64,000 nt of DNA from F1-60-MAGs104 sp964355975 (lineage in GTDB: Bacteria; Planctomycetota; Phycisphaerae; Phycisphaerales; SM1A02), in assembly GCA_964355975.1 (NCBI GenBank), contig CAYHFW010000011.1, forward strand, positions 5,078 through 69,077, read 5' to 3'. A program made the translations under genes and the position numbers. The notes beneath the pieces were generated by a model. It was not told the origin of the DNA, did no database searches, and was given only the letters and a program-made list of their open reading frames with translations. Shown here piece by piece: positions 15,366-24,335 of the stretch (position 1 is its first letter; each line of letters starts with the position of its first letter).

Positions 15366-16772
15366 ATGTCGACACACACTGCTCATGCCACCACGCGCAC
15401 CGAAACCGATGCGATGGGGGCGATCGAAGTACCCGCAGATCACTACTGGGGAGCGCAAACCGAGCGCTCGATTCATCACTTTCCATTCGGCGAGCGCATG
15501 CCGCTGCCGATCGTGCACGCATTTGGACTGTTGAAAGCTGCGTGCGCGCAAGCGAATTGCGACATGGGTGGTCTGTCGAAAGAACTGCGCGATCTCATCG
15601 TTGCGGCTGCGAGCGAAGTTTCATCTGGCAAACTCGACAGTGAGTTTCCGCTGAAGGTCTGGCAAACCGGATCGGGTACGCAATCGAACATGAATGTGAA
15701 TGAGGTCATCTCGAATCGCGCGATCGAAGCAGCGGGGGGAGTGCGCGGATCAAAGAAGCCAGTGCATCCCAATGATCATGTCAACATGTCGCAGTCGAGC
15801 AACGACACGTTTCCGACGGCGATGCACATCGCCGCGGCGATCGAACTTGAGCGCACGGTGCTTCCTGCTGTCGAACAGTTGCGCGCAGCACTCGATGCGA
15901 AGGCGCACGCGTTTGCGAACATCGTCAAGATCGGCCGCACGCACTTGCAAGATGCTGTGCCTCTGACACTCGGCCAGGAATTCTCTGGATACGTCGCGCA
16001 ACTCGATCATTGCATTCGTGCGATGCGCGAGAGTTTGCCGGGCGTGCGATCGCTCGCCATCGGCGGCACCGCAGTTGGCACTGGGCTGAACGCGCCGCGC
16101 GGATTTGGCGAACTTGTCGCCAAGAAGTTGGCCGCGACGACTGGTATGGAATTCACGAGCGCCTCGAACAAGTTTGCCGCACTCGCGGGCCACGAGGGGA
16201 TGGCACAAGCGCACGGCGCACTCGCAGTGCTCGCGACCGCGCTCATGAAGATCGCAAACGATGTGCGTTGGCTTGCGAGCGGACCGCGCTGCGGAATCGG
16301 TGAGATTTCGATTCCAGAAAATGAACCCGGATCGAGCATCATGCCTGGCAAGATCAATCCAACGCAGAGCGAGAGCATGACGATGGTGTGCGTGCAAGTC
16401 TTCGGCAACAACTCTGCAGTCAACTTTGCTGCGAGTCAAGGCAACTTTGAACTCAACGTCTTCAAGCCAGTCATCGCAGCAAACTTCTTGCAGTCGTGCG
16501 CCCTTCTCGCAGGAACATGCGCGGCGTTTCGTGAGTTCTGCGTCGAAGGCATCGAGGCGAATGAGAGCCACATCGCAAAACTCGTCGCAGAGAGTCTCAT
16601 GTTGGTCACCGCGCTCGCGCCACACATCGGCTACGACAAAGCGAGCGCCATCGCGAAACACGCGCATCACCGCGGAAAAACGCTAAAACAGGCTGCAATC
16701 GAGCTTGGGCACGTTGACGAAGCGACGTTCGACAAGCATGTTCGCCCAGAAACAATGATCCGTCCGAGTTGA
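15366..16772 (+). CDS. fumC: fumarate hydratase, class II
   Basis: 468 residues from the ATG at 15366; an in-frame upstream ATG at 15312 overlaps the VOC gene and is less likely. It interconverts fumarate and malate in the TCA cycle in the cytoplasm. Motifs include GSGTQSNMNVNEVISNRA, HPNDHVNMSQSSNDTFPTAMH, GRTHLQDAVPLTLGQEFSGY and the superfamily signature GSSIMPGKINPTQSE near residue 320, with the catalytic Ser. Full length for class II (about 460-470) and no Fe-S cysteines of class I. The ending (DEATFDKHVRPETMI) is the usual fumarase C-terminus. Confidence 0.95.
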   Translation: MSTHTAHATTRTETDAMGAIEVPADHYWGAQTERSIHHFPFGERMPLPIVHAFGLLKAACAQANCDMGGLSKELRDLIVAAASEVSSGKLDSEFPLKVWQTGSGTQSNMNVNEVISNRAIEAAGGVRGSKKPVHPNDHVNMSQSSNDTFPTAMHIAAAIELERTVLPAVEQLRAALDAKAHAFANIVKIGRTHLQDAVPLTLGQEFSGYVAQLDHCIRAMRESLPGVRSLAIGGTAVGTGLNAPRGFGELVAKKLAATTGMEFTSASNKFAALAGHEGMAQAHGALAVLATALMKIANDVRWLASGPRCGIGEISIPENEPGSSIMPGKINPTQSESMTMVCVQVFGNNSAVNFAASQGNFELNVFKPVIAANFLQSCALLAGTCAAFREFCVEGIEANESHIAKLVAESLMLVTALAPHIGYDKASAIAKHAHHRGKTLKQAAIELGHVDEATFDKHVRPETMIRPS

Positions 16773-16845
16773 TTGAAATCGCCCGCTTTGTGATAGGGTG
16801 GCAGTTTCCCGCAGTTTTCTGAACGTCGTGAACAAAGGAGTTGTT

Positions 16846-17850
16846 GTGCCTCAAGAACTTGTTGATCAAAGTGTTGCAGTCCTTGAGGAAGATCCGATCG
16901 TCAACGATGCGAGCGACACGCTCGAAGTGATCGACACTCAGAGCGAAACGCAAGTTCCGCTGAGCCGCGGGCAGATGCATCTTGCGATGCTCGCCGCCGT
17001 CATCATTCCACCCGCTGGATTGATCACCGCGATGGTCTTGATGTGGGGGGGACTCTTCAACGCGACCGATCTCATCATCTTGGTCGCGATGTACTCGCTG
17101 ACTGGGCTTGGAATCACCGTTGGCTACCACCGACTCGTCACGCACAAAGCGTTCGCGACGCGCACGCCGATCTCAATCTTCTTCATGATTTGCGGAGGAA
17201 TGGCCGCACAGGGACCCGTCGTTTGGTGGTCCGCAACGCATCGTCGTCACCATCACCACTCCGACTGCGAGCGCGATCCACATTCGCCCCACGCGAACAG
17301 AGCGCCAGGGCTCATCGGCTGGTGCAAGGGATTCGCACACGCGCACGTCGGCTGGCTCTTTCGCGACTCAAACGACAACAACTACAACTATGTGCCTGAT
17401 CTGTTGAGCGATCCCGTGGTGATGCGCGTCAACCGCCTCTTTCCGTTGTGGGTTGCTCTTGGATTTGTGATCCCGGCGGTCATCGGTGGGCTCATCTCGA
17501 TGACATGGACGGGCGCACTTTTGGGATTGCTTTGGGGAGGCCTCGCGCGCATGTTCTTCTTGCATCACTCGACGTGGAGCATCAACTCGGTCTGTCACGT
17601 CTGGGGATGGCGCGACTATCGATCAGACGATGAGAGCCGCAACAATCCTGTGATGGGAATCCTCTCATTCGGTGAGGGATGGCACAACAATCATCACGCG
17701 TTTCCTTCAAGTGCGCGCCACGGCTTGAAGTGGTGGCAGCTCGACATGAGTTGGATCATCATTCGAACGCTCAAGGCGCTCCGACTTGCCGACAAGGTGC
17801 GTCTGCCAACGCCAGAGCGCATGGCCGCGCGCGCAAGAAAACGCGCGTGA
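16846..17850 (+). CDS. acyl-CoA/acyl-lipid delta-9-type fatty acid desaturase
   Basis: 334 residues from the GTG at 16846, chosen because AAAGGAG sits 5 bases upstream; a GTG at 16798 would extend it by 16 residues. The three histidine boxes of membrane desaturases are present: GYHRLVTH, HRRHHHHSD and EGWHNNHHAFPSSARHG. They coordinate the di-iron centre that inserts a double bond with O2. Four or so hydrophobic segments indicate an integral inner-membrane enzyme, and the third box matches the stearoyl-CoA desaturase (OLE1-like) group. An acidic N-terminal extension of about 40 residues precedes the first helix. It probably modulates membrane lipid fluidity. Confidence 0.88.
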   Translation: MPQELVDQSVAVLEEDPIVNDASDTLEVIDTQSETQVPLSRGQMHLAMLAAVIIPPAGLITAMVLMWGGLFNATDLIILVAMYSLTGLGITVGYHRLVTHKAFATRTPISIFFMICGGMAAQGPVVWWSATHRRHHHHSDCERDPHSPHANRAPGLIGWCKGFAHAHVGWLFRDSNDNNYNYVPDLLSDPVVMRVNRLFPLWVALGFVIPAVIGGLISMTWTGALLGLLWGGLARMFFLHHSTWSINSVCHVWGWRDYRSDDESRNNPVMGILSFGEGWHNNHHAFPSSARHGLKWWQLDMSWIIIRTLKALRLADKVRLPTPERMAARARKRA

Positions 17851-17884
17851 ACGAGCGAATGCCGCGATCATTCGCGAGGGAGTC

Positions 17885-18376
17885 TTATTCGCGCATTTTC
17901 GCTGCGCGGTAGGTCTCGCGCGGCAACACAGGCATGACATCCGACTTCGTTGGACGAATTCCGTCGACTTGCCAAGCGACGCGAAACATCTCGAATGTTG
18001 AGTTGATCATGAAGGTCTTGATTGACTCACGCATCTCGAGCAGCCGATCATGCATCGCGCAGCAGTCGCCAACACCACAGACGCCGCCACCGAACGGGCA
18101 CATGTGCGATGAGTCCTCTCTCTCGAACAACTCAAAGACTTCTTGAAAGCAGATTTCGCTTGGATGGCGCGAGAGGGCGTATCCGCCGCCAGGGCCGGGT
18201 GATCCCACAACGAGGTGTGCTTGCGAGAGCATCGTAAGAATTTTCGCGACCATTGGGCGCGGAAGTGCGCGGTCGTCGGCAATCTCGATTGCTGAGAGGC
18301 GCGTCTTGCCCTCATCCCAGACTTCTGCGAGGCGACTCATGGCACCGATTGCGCGTTCTGTTTGTTTTCCATACAT
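17885..18376 (-). CDS. Rrf2-family transcriptional regulator with three-Cys cluster motif (cbb3-linked)
   Basis: 163 residues from the ATG at 18376 (MYGKQTERAIGAMSRLAEV). The N-terminal winged HTH ends in the family signature GSPGPGGGYALSRHP (residues 58-72). Cysteines at 93, 100 and 105 (CPFGGGVC then GDCC) are placed as in Fe-S sensing members such as IscR, NsrR and RsrR, though the C-X6-C-X4-C spacing is not exactly that of either model. It is divergent from the cbb3 operon with 240 bases between starts, suggesting control of that operon by oxygen, NO or iron-sulfur status. A close paralogue stands beside nosZ. Confidence 0.88.
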   Translation of the reverse strand: MYGKQTERAIGAMSRLAEVWDEGKTRLSAIEIADDRALPRPMVAKILTMLSQAHLVVGSPGPGGGYALSRHPSEICFQEVFELFEREDSSHMCPFGGGVCGVGDCCAMHDRLLEMRESIKTFMINSTFEMFRVAWQVDGIRPTKSDVMPVLPRETYRAAKMRE

Positions 18377-18498
18377 GGCGAAACTCCTTGGATCAATGAC
18401 GAAAGAGGCGTGATTTCGGACAGTTCCTCTCAAATCGCACAAGGCAAATGAGAGGCACTTCAGAACGCTAGCATAAAACTAGAGAACAAGGTAGAGAT

Positions 18499-18539
18499 TT
18501 CTGCTATAATCCCGATCACAAGATCTCTGTATCGCAGAA
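18499..18539 (+). promoter_or_regulatory. putative extended -10 promoter and inverted repeat upstream of ccoNO
   Basis: TGCTATAAT (18502-18510) is a TGn-extended consensus -10; no good -35 is seen. TTCTGCTATA (18499-18508) and TATCGCAGAA (18530-18539) form an inverted repeat (9 of 10 positions) with a 21-base loop, overlapping the -10 and the likely start site. The overlap makes it a candidate operator for the divergent Rrf2 protein. Two TAGAGA motifs lie just upstream. Inference. Confidence 0.45.
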
Positions 18540-18616
18540 GATGAGTCCGTAGTGGCACTTTCGACGTTGAAAGCGCCATCCTTTGAATGACCTGTCCAAT
18601 TTGGAGAGACTTCGAC

Positions 18617-20875
18617 ATGAGCGCCGCAACGACCGCCCCAGGATCAACACTCGAGAGATTCAGTTACGACGACGACATCGTGCGCAAGTTCGTCTTCGTG
18701 ACGCTGCTGTGGGGTGTCGTTGGCATGCTCGTGGGGGTGATCATTGCGGCGCAGCTCACGATGCCAGGCGCGAACGTCACAGAGTGGCTCTCGTTTGGCC
18801 GTCTTCGCCCACTGCACACGAATGCCGTGATCTTCGCGTTCGGCGGAAACGCAATCTTCGCCGCGGTCTATTACTCGTCGCAGCGACTGCTCAAAGCACG
18901 GATGTTCAGCGACTTTCTGAGCCGCGTGCACTTCTGGGGATGGCAACTCATCATCGTTGGCGCTGCGCTCACGCTTCCGCTCGGAATCACACAAGGCAAG
19001 GAATACGCAGAACTCGAGTGGCCTATTGACATCGCGGTCGTGCTCATTTGGGTCGTCTTCGCAGTGAATTTCTTCGGCACGATCGTGCGCAGACGCGAGC
19101 GACACATCTACGTCGCGATTTGGTTCTACATCGCAACGGTGGTTGCGATCGCCGTACTCTACATCTTCAACAACCTCGCGATGCCAGCTGATTGGACGCG
19201 CAGTTATTCGATTTATGCAGGCAGTCAAGATGCATTCATGCAGTGGTGGTATGGGCACAACGCAGTCGCGTTCTTTCTGACGACTCCGTTCCTCGGCTTG
19301 ATGTACTACTTCTTGCCCAAAGCCGCAGATCGTCCAGTCTTCTCGTATCGCCTCTCGATCGTGCATTTCTGGAGCATCGTCTTCATCTATATCTGGGCGG
19401 GTCCGCACCACTTGCATTTCACGTCGATTCCAGAATGGGCATCAACGCTCGGCATGCTCTTCAGTCTGATGTTGTGGATGCCATCGTGGGGAGGAATGAT
19501 CAACGGTCTGCTGACACTGCGCGGCGCATGGCACCGCGTTGCAGAAGATCCAGTGCTCAAGTTCTTCGTCGTGGGCATCACCTTCTACGGAATGAGCACA
19601 TTTGAGGGTCCGCTGCTCAGCATCAAGAGCGTGAATGCGCTGAGCCACTACACCGACTGGACGATCGCACACGTGCACGCAGGCACGCTGGGATGGGTCG
19701 GATTCATGGTGTTTGGAATGATTTATTGGCTTGCCCCGCGCCTCTTTCAGGCACCGATCGCGAAGCCATCATGGGTGAATCTGCATTTCTGGATCGCGAC
19801 AATCGGCATCTTGCTTTACATCATTCCGATTTACGCGGCAGGACTCATGCAAGGACTCATGTGGCGCACCTTCAACGCAGATGGCGTACTTGAGTATGAC
19901 TTTCTCTCGACTGTCACGAAGCTCATCCCTCTCTACTGGATTCGCACGCTCGGCGGCACGCTCTATCTCGGCGCGTTGCTGATCGGCTGCGCAAATCTCG
20001 CGATGACTTGGATGCGCCGCCCCAGCACATACGAAGTGCAGGTATTCGAGGCAGCGCCACTCGCACGCGGATGGGTCGCTGAACCGACGCCAGAGTCGCC
20101 GCTTCCCCACGGCAGCGTCGTCGAGGTTGGACGCACAATCGATCGGTTCGCAATGCTCAATTGGCATCGCAATCTCGAGGCGATTCCGTTGACGTTTACG
20201 GTGTGGGTCGTCATCGCAGTCGTCGTCGCGAGTCTCTTTGAGATCATCCCGATGTTCACGATTCGCAGCGACATTCCGCGCATCTCGACCGTCACTCCAT
20301 ACACGCCGCTCGAGTGCATCGGTCGCGACATCTATGTGAGTGAGGGATGCGTCAACTGCCATTCGCAGATGATCCGTCCACTCGTTGCAGAGACTGAGCG
20401 TTACGGCGAATACTCGAAGCCCGGAGAGTCGGTCTTCGACCATCCGTTCTTGTGGGGAAGTCGTCGCATCGGTCCCGATCTCGCGCGCGAAGGAGTCAAG
20501 AATCCAAGCGCGCTCTGGCATCTGCGGCATTTCACAAATCCAGCTGACACGAGCCCAGGGTCGATCATGCCGGCCTACCCGCACATGATCGAGCAGCCGC
20601 TCGACTTCTCACAGGCGACGCGATCAATGACCGCGTTGAGCAAGGTCGGCGTGACATACGACGCAGCGGCGATCGCTGGCGCAGAGAGCGCAGCGCGTGC
20701 GCAATCTGAAAAGGTCTTTGCGCAACTCGTCACTGAGAACGGCAACGCGCAAGGGGTCGAGGGCGTCAAGGGCACGCGCGTTATCGCACTGATCGCATAC
20801 ATGCAGAGACTCGGTACCGACCTCAACAAGCCAATTGATGTCGCACCAGCAGTGCAGGCGGGAGCGGGCCAATGA
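18617..20875 (+). CDS. ccoNO: cbb3-type cytochrome c oxidase, fused subunits I and II
   Basis: 752 residues from the ATG at 18617 with GGAGAG upstream. Residues about 1-475 are CcoN: around twelve membrane helices with LRPLHTNAVIFAFGGNA, WYGHNAVAFF, AGPHHLHFTSIPEW and HVHAGTLGWVGFM, which carry heme b and CuB ligands. From about residue 520 CcoO begins (IPLTFTVWVVIAVVVASL), followed by the c-type heme motif CVNCH (C578, C581, H582). Both subunits are separate in proteobacteria; the fusion is known in several other phyla. It forms the catalytic core of a high-affinity proton-pumping oxidase in the inner membrane. Its stop overlaps ccoQ (ATGA). Confidence 0.95.
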   Translation: MSAATTAPGSTLERFSYDDDIVRKFVFVTLLWGVVGMLVGVIIAAQLTMPGANVTEWLSFGRLRPLHTNAVIFAFGGNAIFAAVYYSSQRLLKARMFSDFLSRVHFWGWQLIIVGAALTLPLGITQGKEYAELEWPIDIAVVLIWVVFAVNFFGTIVRRRERHIYVAIWFYIATVVAIAVLYIFNNLAMPADWTRSYSIYAGSQDAFMQWWYGHNAVAFFLTTPFLGLMYYFLPKAADRPVFSYRLSIVHFWSIVFIYIWAGPHHLHFTSIPEWASTLGMLFSLMLWMPSWGGMINGLLTLRGAWHRVAEDPVLKFFVVGITFYGMSTFEGPLLSIKSVNALSHYTDWTIAHVHAGTLGWVGFMVFGMIYWLAPRLFQAPIAKPSWVNLHFWIATIGILLYIIPIYAAGLMQGLMWRTFNADGVLEYDFLSTVTKLIPLYWIRTLGGTLYLGALLIGCANLAMTWMRRPSTYEVQVFEAAPLARGWVAEPTPESPLPHGSVVEVGRTIDRFAMLNWHRNLEAIPLTFTVWVVIAVVVASLFEIIPMFTIRSDIPRISTVTPYTPLECIGRDIYVSEGCVNCHSQMIRPLVAETERYGEYSKPGESVFDHPFLWGSRRIGPDLAREGVKNPSALWHLRHFTNPADTSPGSIMPAYPHMIEQPLDFSQATRSMTALSKVGVTYDAAAIAGAESAARAQSEKVFAQLVTENGNAQGVEGVKGTRVIALIAYMQRLGTDLNKPIDVAPAVQAGAGQ

Positions 20876-21045
20876 CGCTTTCCACGACACCGTTGCTTGC
20901 GTCGAGTGGCGTGATGCCGACGATCGCGCTCGTGTTCTTTCTTGCGTTGTTCTTGGCGATCATCGCCTACGTCTTCGTGATTCCGAAATCTGTCTGGCAG
21001 AAGGATGCCGAACTTCCACTTGATCGAAAGGAAACAAAACAGTGA
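20872..21045 (+). CDS. ccoQ: CcoQ-like small subunit of cbb3 oxidase
   Basis: 57 residues from the ATG at 20872, overlapping the ccoNO stop by four bases. The sequence runs from MTLSTTPLLASSG through one hydrophobic helix (VMPTIALVFFLALFLAIIAYV) to a short charged tail ending KETKQ. Size, single helix and position between ccoO and ccoP identify it as CcoQ, which stabilises the assembled oxidase; sequence conservation in this family is low. The stop overlaps the GTG start of ccoP (GTGA). Confidence 0.75.
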   Translation: MTLSTTPLLASSGVMPTIALVFFLALFLAIIAYVFVIPKSVWQKDAELPLDRKETKQ

Positions 21046-21620
21046 ACAAGCCAGAACTTGAACCAAAATTGTGTGAGCACGAATCGGACGGCATTCAGGA
21101 GTACGACAATCCCATGCCGCTCTGGTGGTCTGGAATCTTCTGGGCGTCGATCGTCTTTTCAATTCTGTATGCCATGTATTTCATGATTGGTGTTGGACCA
21201 ACTGCGCAGCAGGAGTATCAAGACGACCTCGGCGGTTACTACCTCGAGCAGGCTGAGAAGTTGGGTGATCTGCAACCCGACGCACCGACAATCGAACGAC
21301 TCATGAAGGATGACAAGATGATGACGGCTGCGCGCGGACTCTTCATCAGTAACTGCGCGGTCTGTCACGCAGCCGATGGAGGCGGACTCACCGGTCCCAA
21401 CCTCTGTGATGGTTCGTACATCAATGTGAACAAGATCGAAGACATCTACACAGTCATCTCGAATGGTGTGATCGCCAAGGGAATGCCTGCGTGGGACAAG
21501 CGGTTTATTCCAGCGCAGCGCGTGCTTCTCGCGGCATACATCGCACGACTGCGTGGCACGAATCCTGCGGCGCCGAAGGCGGCACTCGGAAAAGAAATCG
21601 CCCGGTGGGCGACCAAGTAA
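21042..21620 (+). CDS. ccoP: cbb3 oxidase subunit CcoP, short monoheme form
   Basis: 192 residues from the GTG at 21042. The N-terminus GIQEYDNPMPLWW is the classical CcoP entry motif and is followed by a membrane helix (IFWASIVFSILYAMYFM). A single c-type heme site is present: CAVCH at C105, C108 and H109, with a later Met (KGMPAW) as probable axial ligand. Textbook CcoP has about 300 residues and two hemes, so this is the shortened monoheme version. It donates electrons to CcoO/CcoN on the periplasmic side. CcoG follows 20 bases later. Confidence 0.92.
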   Translation: MNKPELEPKLCEHESDGIQEYDNPMPLWWSGIFWASIVFSILYAMYFMIGVGPTAQQEYQDDLGGYYLEQAEKLGDLQPDAPTIERLMKDDKMMTAARGLFISNCAVCHAADGGGLTGPNLCDGSYINVNKIEDIYTVISNGVIAKGMPAWDKRFIPAQRVLLAAYIARLRGTNPAAPKAALGKEIARWATK

Positions 21621-21640
21621 GAGAGTGTGAGTGACTTCAG

Positions 21641-23062
21641 ATGAGCCGCAACTTCACACTGCCTCAATACGAAAGCCGCGTGCTGTCGACACTCAACGCC
21701 GACGGAACACGGCGTTGGATCACTCCGCGTGAAGTGACGGGAAAGTTCTGGAAGGCGCGGTTCGTTCTTGCGTGGTTTCTGATCGTCCTCTTCGCAGCGA
21801 TTCCGTGGATTCGCATCAACGGCAAGCCAGCGATGCTGTTCGATGTGATGACGCGGCAGTTCACAGTGTTTGGGGCAACATTTCGCCCAACCGAGTCGTT
21901 GCTGCTCGCATTGTTGATGCTGTTCATCTTTGTCACAGTCTTTCTTGTGACCGCGTTGTTGGGACGGGTCTGGTGTGGATGGGGATGTCCGCAGACGGTG
22001 TATCTCGAGTTTGTCTACCGACCCATCCAGCGACTGATGCTCGGTGAACACTTTCACAAGCGCGGGGCATCGCCAGCGATGTGGCGCCGACTCGCGATGT
22101 ACGCGATCTTTCTCGTACTCAGCGCGCATCTCGCCAACACATTTCTTGCGTACTTCGTCGGCACCGATCGACTCACACTCTGGACACTACAAGCGCCGTC
22201 CAACCATCCCGCAGCGTTTGGAGTCTTTGCGGTCACTGTTGCGCTGATGATGTTCAACTTCGCGTTCTTTCGTGAGCAGATGTGCACAATTGTTTGCCCA
22301 TACGGCCGGCTACAAAGCGCACTGCTTGATCGCCACTCGCTCATCATCGGATATGACCGCGAACGGGGAGAGCCACGCGCAAAGTCTGCGCAGCGGCGCG
22401 CACTCGTCGAAGAGAACAAGCCCGTGGGTGATTGCATCGAATGCACCATGTGCGTACAGGTCTGTCCAACGGGCATTGACATTCGTGATGGATTGCAACT
22501 CGAGTGCGTCAGTTGCGCGCAGTGCATCGATGCGTGCGACAGTGTCATGCTCAAGATCAACAAGCCAACAGGACTGATCCGCTACTCAACACAACACCGA
22601 CTCGAGAAGGGCAAGGCGAAGCGCGTGAGATATCGCCTCGTGATCTATCCCGTGTTGCTCGCGGTGATCGCTACCGCTTTGATCACACTTCTCGTCAAGA
22701 GAGCGCCAGCGCTCATCGAGCAGGCGCGGCTCACTGGAGTGAACTTCATTGATGCCGGCGCGGGAAAGATCGAGACGCCGATTCGCATTCTGGTTGAGAA
22801 CCGAACAGATGCGCCGCGAACCTACACATTCGCAGGCAGCGGCGATGTGCAACTCATCAGCGCCACAAAGTCGATGGTGGTCGAGGCATTCGACGCAGGC
22901 AGTATCGACCTGATGGTGCTTTGTCAGGCCGACACATTTCATCGCGGCAGCCGAACTGGGCAACTCGCGGTACGCGATGATCAGAACTTCGACACGCATG
23001 TATCGATCGCGATCGTCGGGCCATTCTCTGCGGCAAAGAAAGCACCGGCGAACGAACCATGA
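21641..23062 (+). CDS. ccoG: cytochrome c oxidase accessory protein CcoG (FixG/RdxA)
   Basis: 473 residues. Several membrane helices in the first 250 residues include GRVWCGWGCPQTVYLEFVYRP, the CxxxC-containing motif of FixG. Two 4Fe-4S ferredoxin motifs follow: CIECTMCVQVCP and CVSCAQCIDACD. A periplasmic Ig-like C-terminal domain starts after a further helix (YPVLLAVIATALITLL). CcoG is a copper-reductase-like factor needed for cbb3 maturation. The stop overlaps the start of the FixH gene (ATGA), confirming the operon. Confidence 0.93.
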   Translation: MSRNFTLPQYESRVLSTLNADGTRRWITPREVTGKFWKARFVLAWFLIVLFAAIPWIRINGKPAMLFDVMTRQFTVFGATFRPTESLLLALLMLFIFVTVFLVTALLGRVWCGWGCPQTVYLEFVYRPIQRLMLGEHFHKRGASPAMWRRLAMYAIFLVLSAHLANTFLAYFVGTDRLTLWTLQAPSNHPAAFGVFAVTVALMMFNFAFFREQMCTIVCPYGRLQSALLDRHSLIIGYDRERGEPRAKSAQRRALVEENKPVGDCIECTMCVQVCPTGIDIRDGLQLECVSCAQCIDACDSVMLKINKPTGLIRYSTQHRLEKGKAKRVRYRLVIYPVLLAVIATALITLLVKRAPALIEQARLTGVNFIDAGAGKIETPIRILVENRTDAPRTYTFAGSGDVQLISATKSMVVEAFDAGSIDLMVLCQADTFHRGSRTGQLAVRDDQNFDTHVSIAIVGPFSAAKKAPANEP

Positions 23063-23589
23063 GCGCACTCACGAAGAGACTCGTCGCCGAACGTTGGAAG
23101 TTCGTTCCAGTCATCATGCTGCTCAGTGGAGTCGTCAGCGCATACACCATGGTGACGCTCTCGATGGGCGATGGTCACGGCAGCGCGGTTGAGCCAGACT
23201 ATTACCGCAAGGCAGCGGCATGGGACGAGACCAAGCGCCAAGTCGCGGCGAATGGGGCACTGAATTGGATCGTCACTCCCGCGTTCGTCGCTGCGCTTGG
23301 TGACGCGCGGTGCGCGCGACTCGAAGTTGCAGTTGCAGACAAGTACACAGTGCCGATCGAAGATGCAGTTGTGCAGGCCGAGATTGTTCCGATCCGCGCG
23401 GCGGATGCGCGCTGTGAAGTTGAGTTGGTCTCGATGGGTGGTGGACGCTACGGAATCGATGTGCCGCTGCGAGTCGGTGGAGTCTGGGAGGTGCGTCTGC
23501 ACGTTGAGTCGAAGGGGCGCGTCTACACAGATCGCATTCGACGCCAAGTGAACTTCGCATCGCCACCAGCCTCTGAGGGATCGCAGTGA
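23059..23589 (+). CDS. ccoH: FixH/CcoH family protein
   Basis: 176 residues. One N-terminal membrane helix (WKFVPVIMLLSGVVSAYTMVTL) is followed by AVEPDYYRKAAAWDE, the conserved FixH motif, and then a periplasmic beta-rich domain (VWEVRLHVESKGRVYTDRIR). FixH takes part in assembly of cbb3 oxidase together with the copper ATPase CcoI. Gene order (ccoG-ccoH-SafE-like-ccoI-ccoS) supports the assignment. Overlaps both neighbours by four bases. Confidence 0.88.
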   Translation: MSALTKRLVAERWKFVPVIMLLSGVVSAYTMVTLSMGDGHGSAVEPDYYRKAAAWDETKRQVAANGALNWIVTPAFVAALGDARCARLEVAVADKYTVPIEDAVVQAEIVPIRAADARCEVELVSMGGGRYGIDVPLRVGGVWEVRLHVESKGRVYTDRIRRQVNFASPPASEGSQ

Positions 23590-24335
23590 TCGCGCTCGCG
23601 CTGAGCGTCTTTGGCGCGAGCATCGTGGGCAGTGCGCACTGTGCTGGAATGTGCGGCGGAATGGCCGCGTTCTGTAGTGGCATCGGCACATGCAGCGGGC
23701 GAAAGAGTCTCTGCGCAACAGCGGCGTATCACGCATCCCGTGCGGTCTCGTATGCAACTGTCGGCGCGATGGCTGGTGGCATCGGCGTCTTGTTGAATGC
23801 AGGCGGCGTGCTCGTTGGATTGCAACAAGTCGCTGCGGTCGCAGCTGGAATCGCTGTGACACTCGTGGGCGCAGCGCTACTCATGCAAGCGGGTGGAGTC
23901 GATGCGGGTCGCCTTCCGCTGCCAGCATGGATGAAGTTCGCGCTTGCGGGCGTTCATCGCACCGCAGCGGCGATGCCTCCGTTGAAGAGATCGATCGTGA
24001 TCGGCCTCGCAACTCCGCTGCTTCCTTGTGGATGGCTCTGGGCATTTGCAGTCATTGCTGCTGGAACTGGAAGTGTGCTCGAGGGAGCCGTTGTGATGTT
24101 CGTCTTCTGGGCGGGCACCGTTCCGATTCTCGCAGTCGTCGGCGCAGGCATCGCATCGCTGGGAGTTGATCGTCGTCGCATGCTCGGCGCACTCGCTGGC
24201 GTTGCCATGATCGCAGTCGGTGTCTGGACCGCAGTCGTGCGCGCGCCAATCGCGCCGCGTGTTGCTGACCTGATAGATCGCGGCGCGGACACATCATCAA
24301 CGCCCGCGTGTTGTGCGCATGAGGAGCCGAAGTGA
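23586..24335 (+). CDS. sulfite exporter TauE/SafE-like (DsbD-type) membrane protein of the cco locus
   Basis: 249 residues, six hydrophobic segments. The N-terminus ALSVFGASIVGSAHCAGMCGGMAAFC carries the GSxHCAGMCGG motif of the DsbD_2/SafE-like proteins that regularly lie between fixH and the P-type ATPase gene in cbb3 loci. The Cys pair near the first helix suggests thiol or copper handling during oxidase assembly. A second half motif (GLATPLLPCGWLWAFAVIAAG) repeats the proline/Cys pattern. Inner-membrane protein; the exact reaction is not established. Confidence 0.85.
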   Translation: MIALALSVFGASIVGSAHCAGMCGGMAAFCSGIGTCSGRKSLCATAAYHASRAVSYATVGAMAGGIGVLLNAGGVLVGLQQVAAVAAGIAVTLVGAALLMQAGGVDAGRLPLPAWMKFALAGVHRTAAAMPPLKRSIVIGLATPLLPCGWLWAFAVIAAGTGSVLEGAVVMFVFWAGTVPILAVVGAGIASLGVDRRRMLGALAGVAMIAVGVWTAVVRAPIAPRVADLIDRGADTSSTPACCAHEEPK

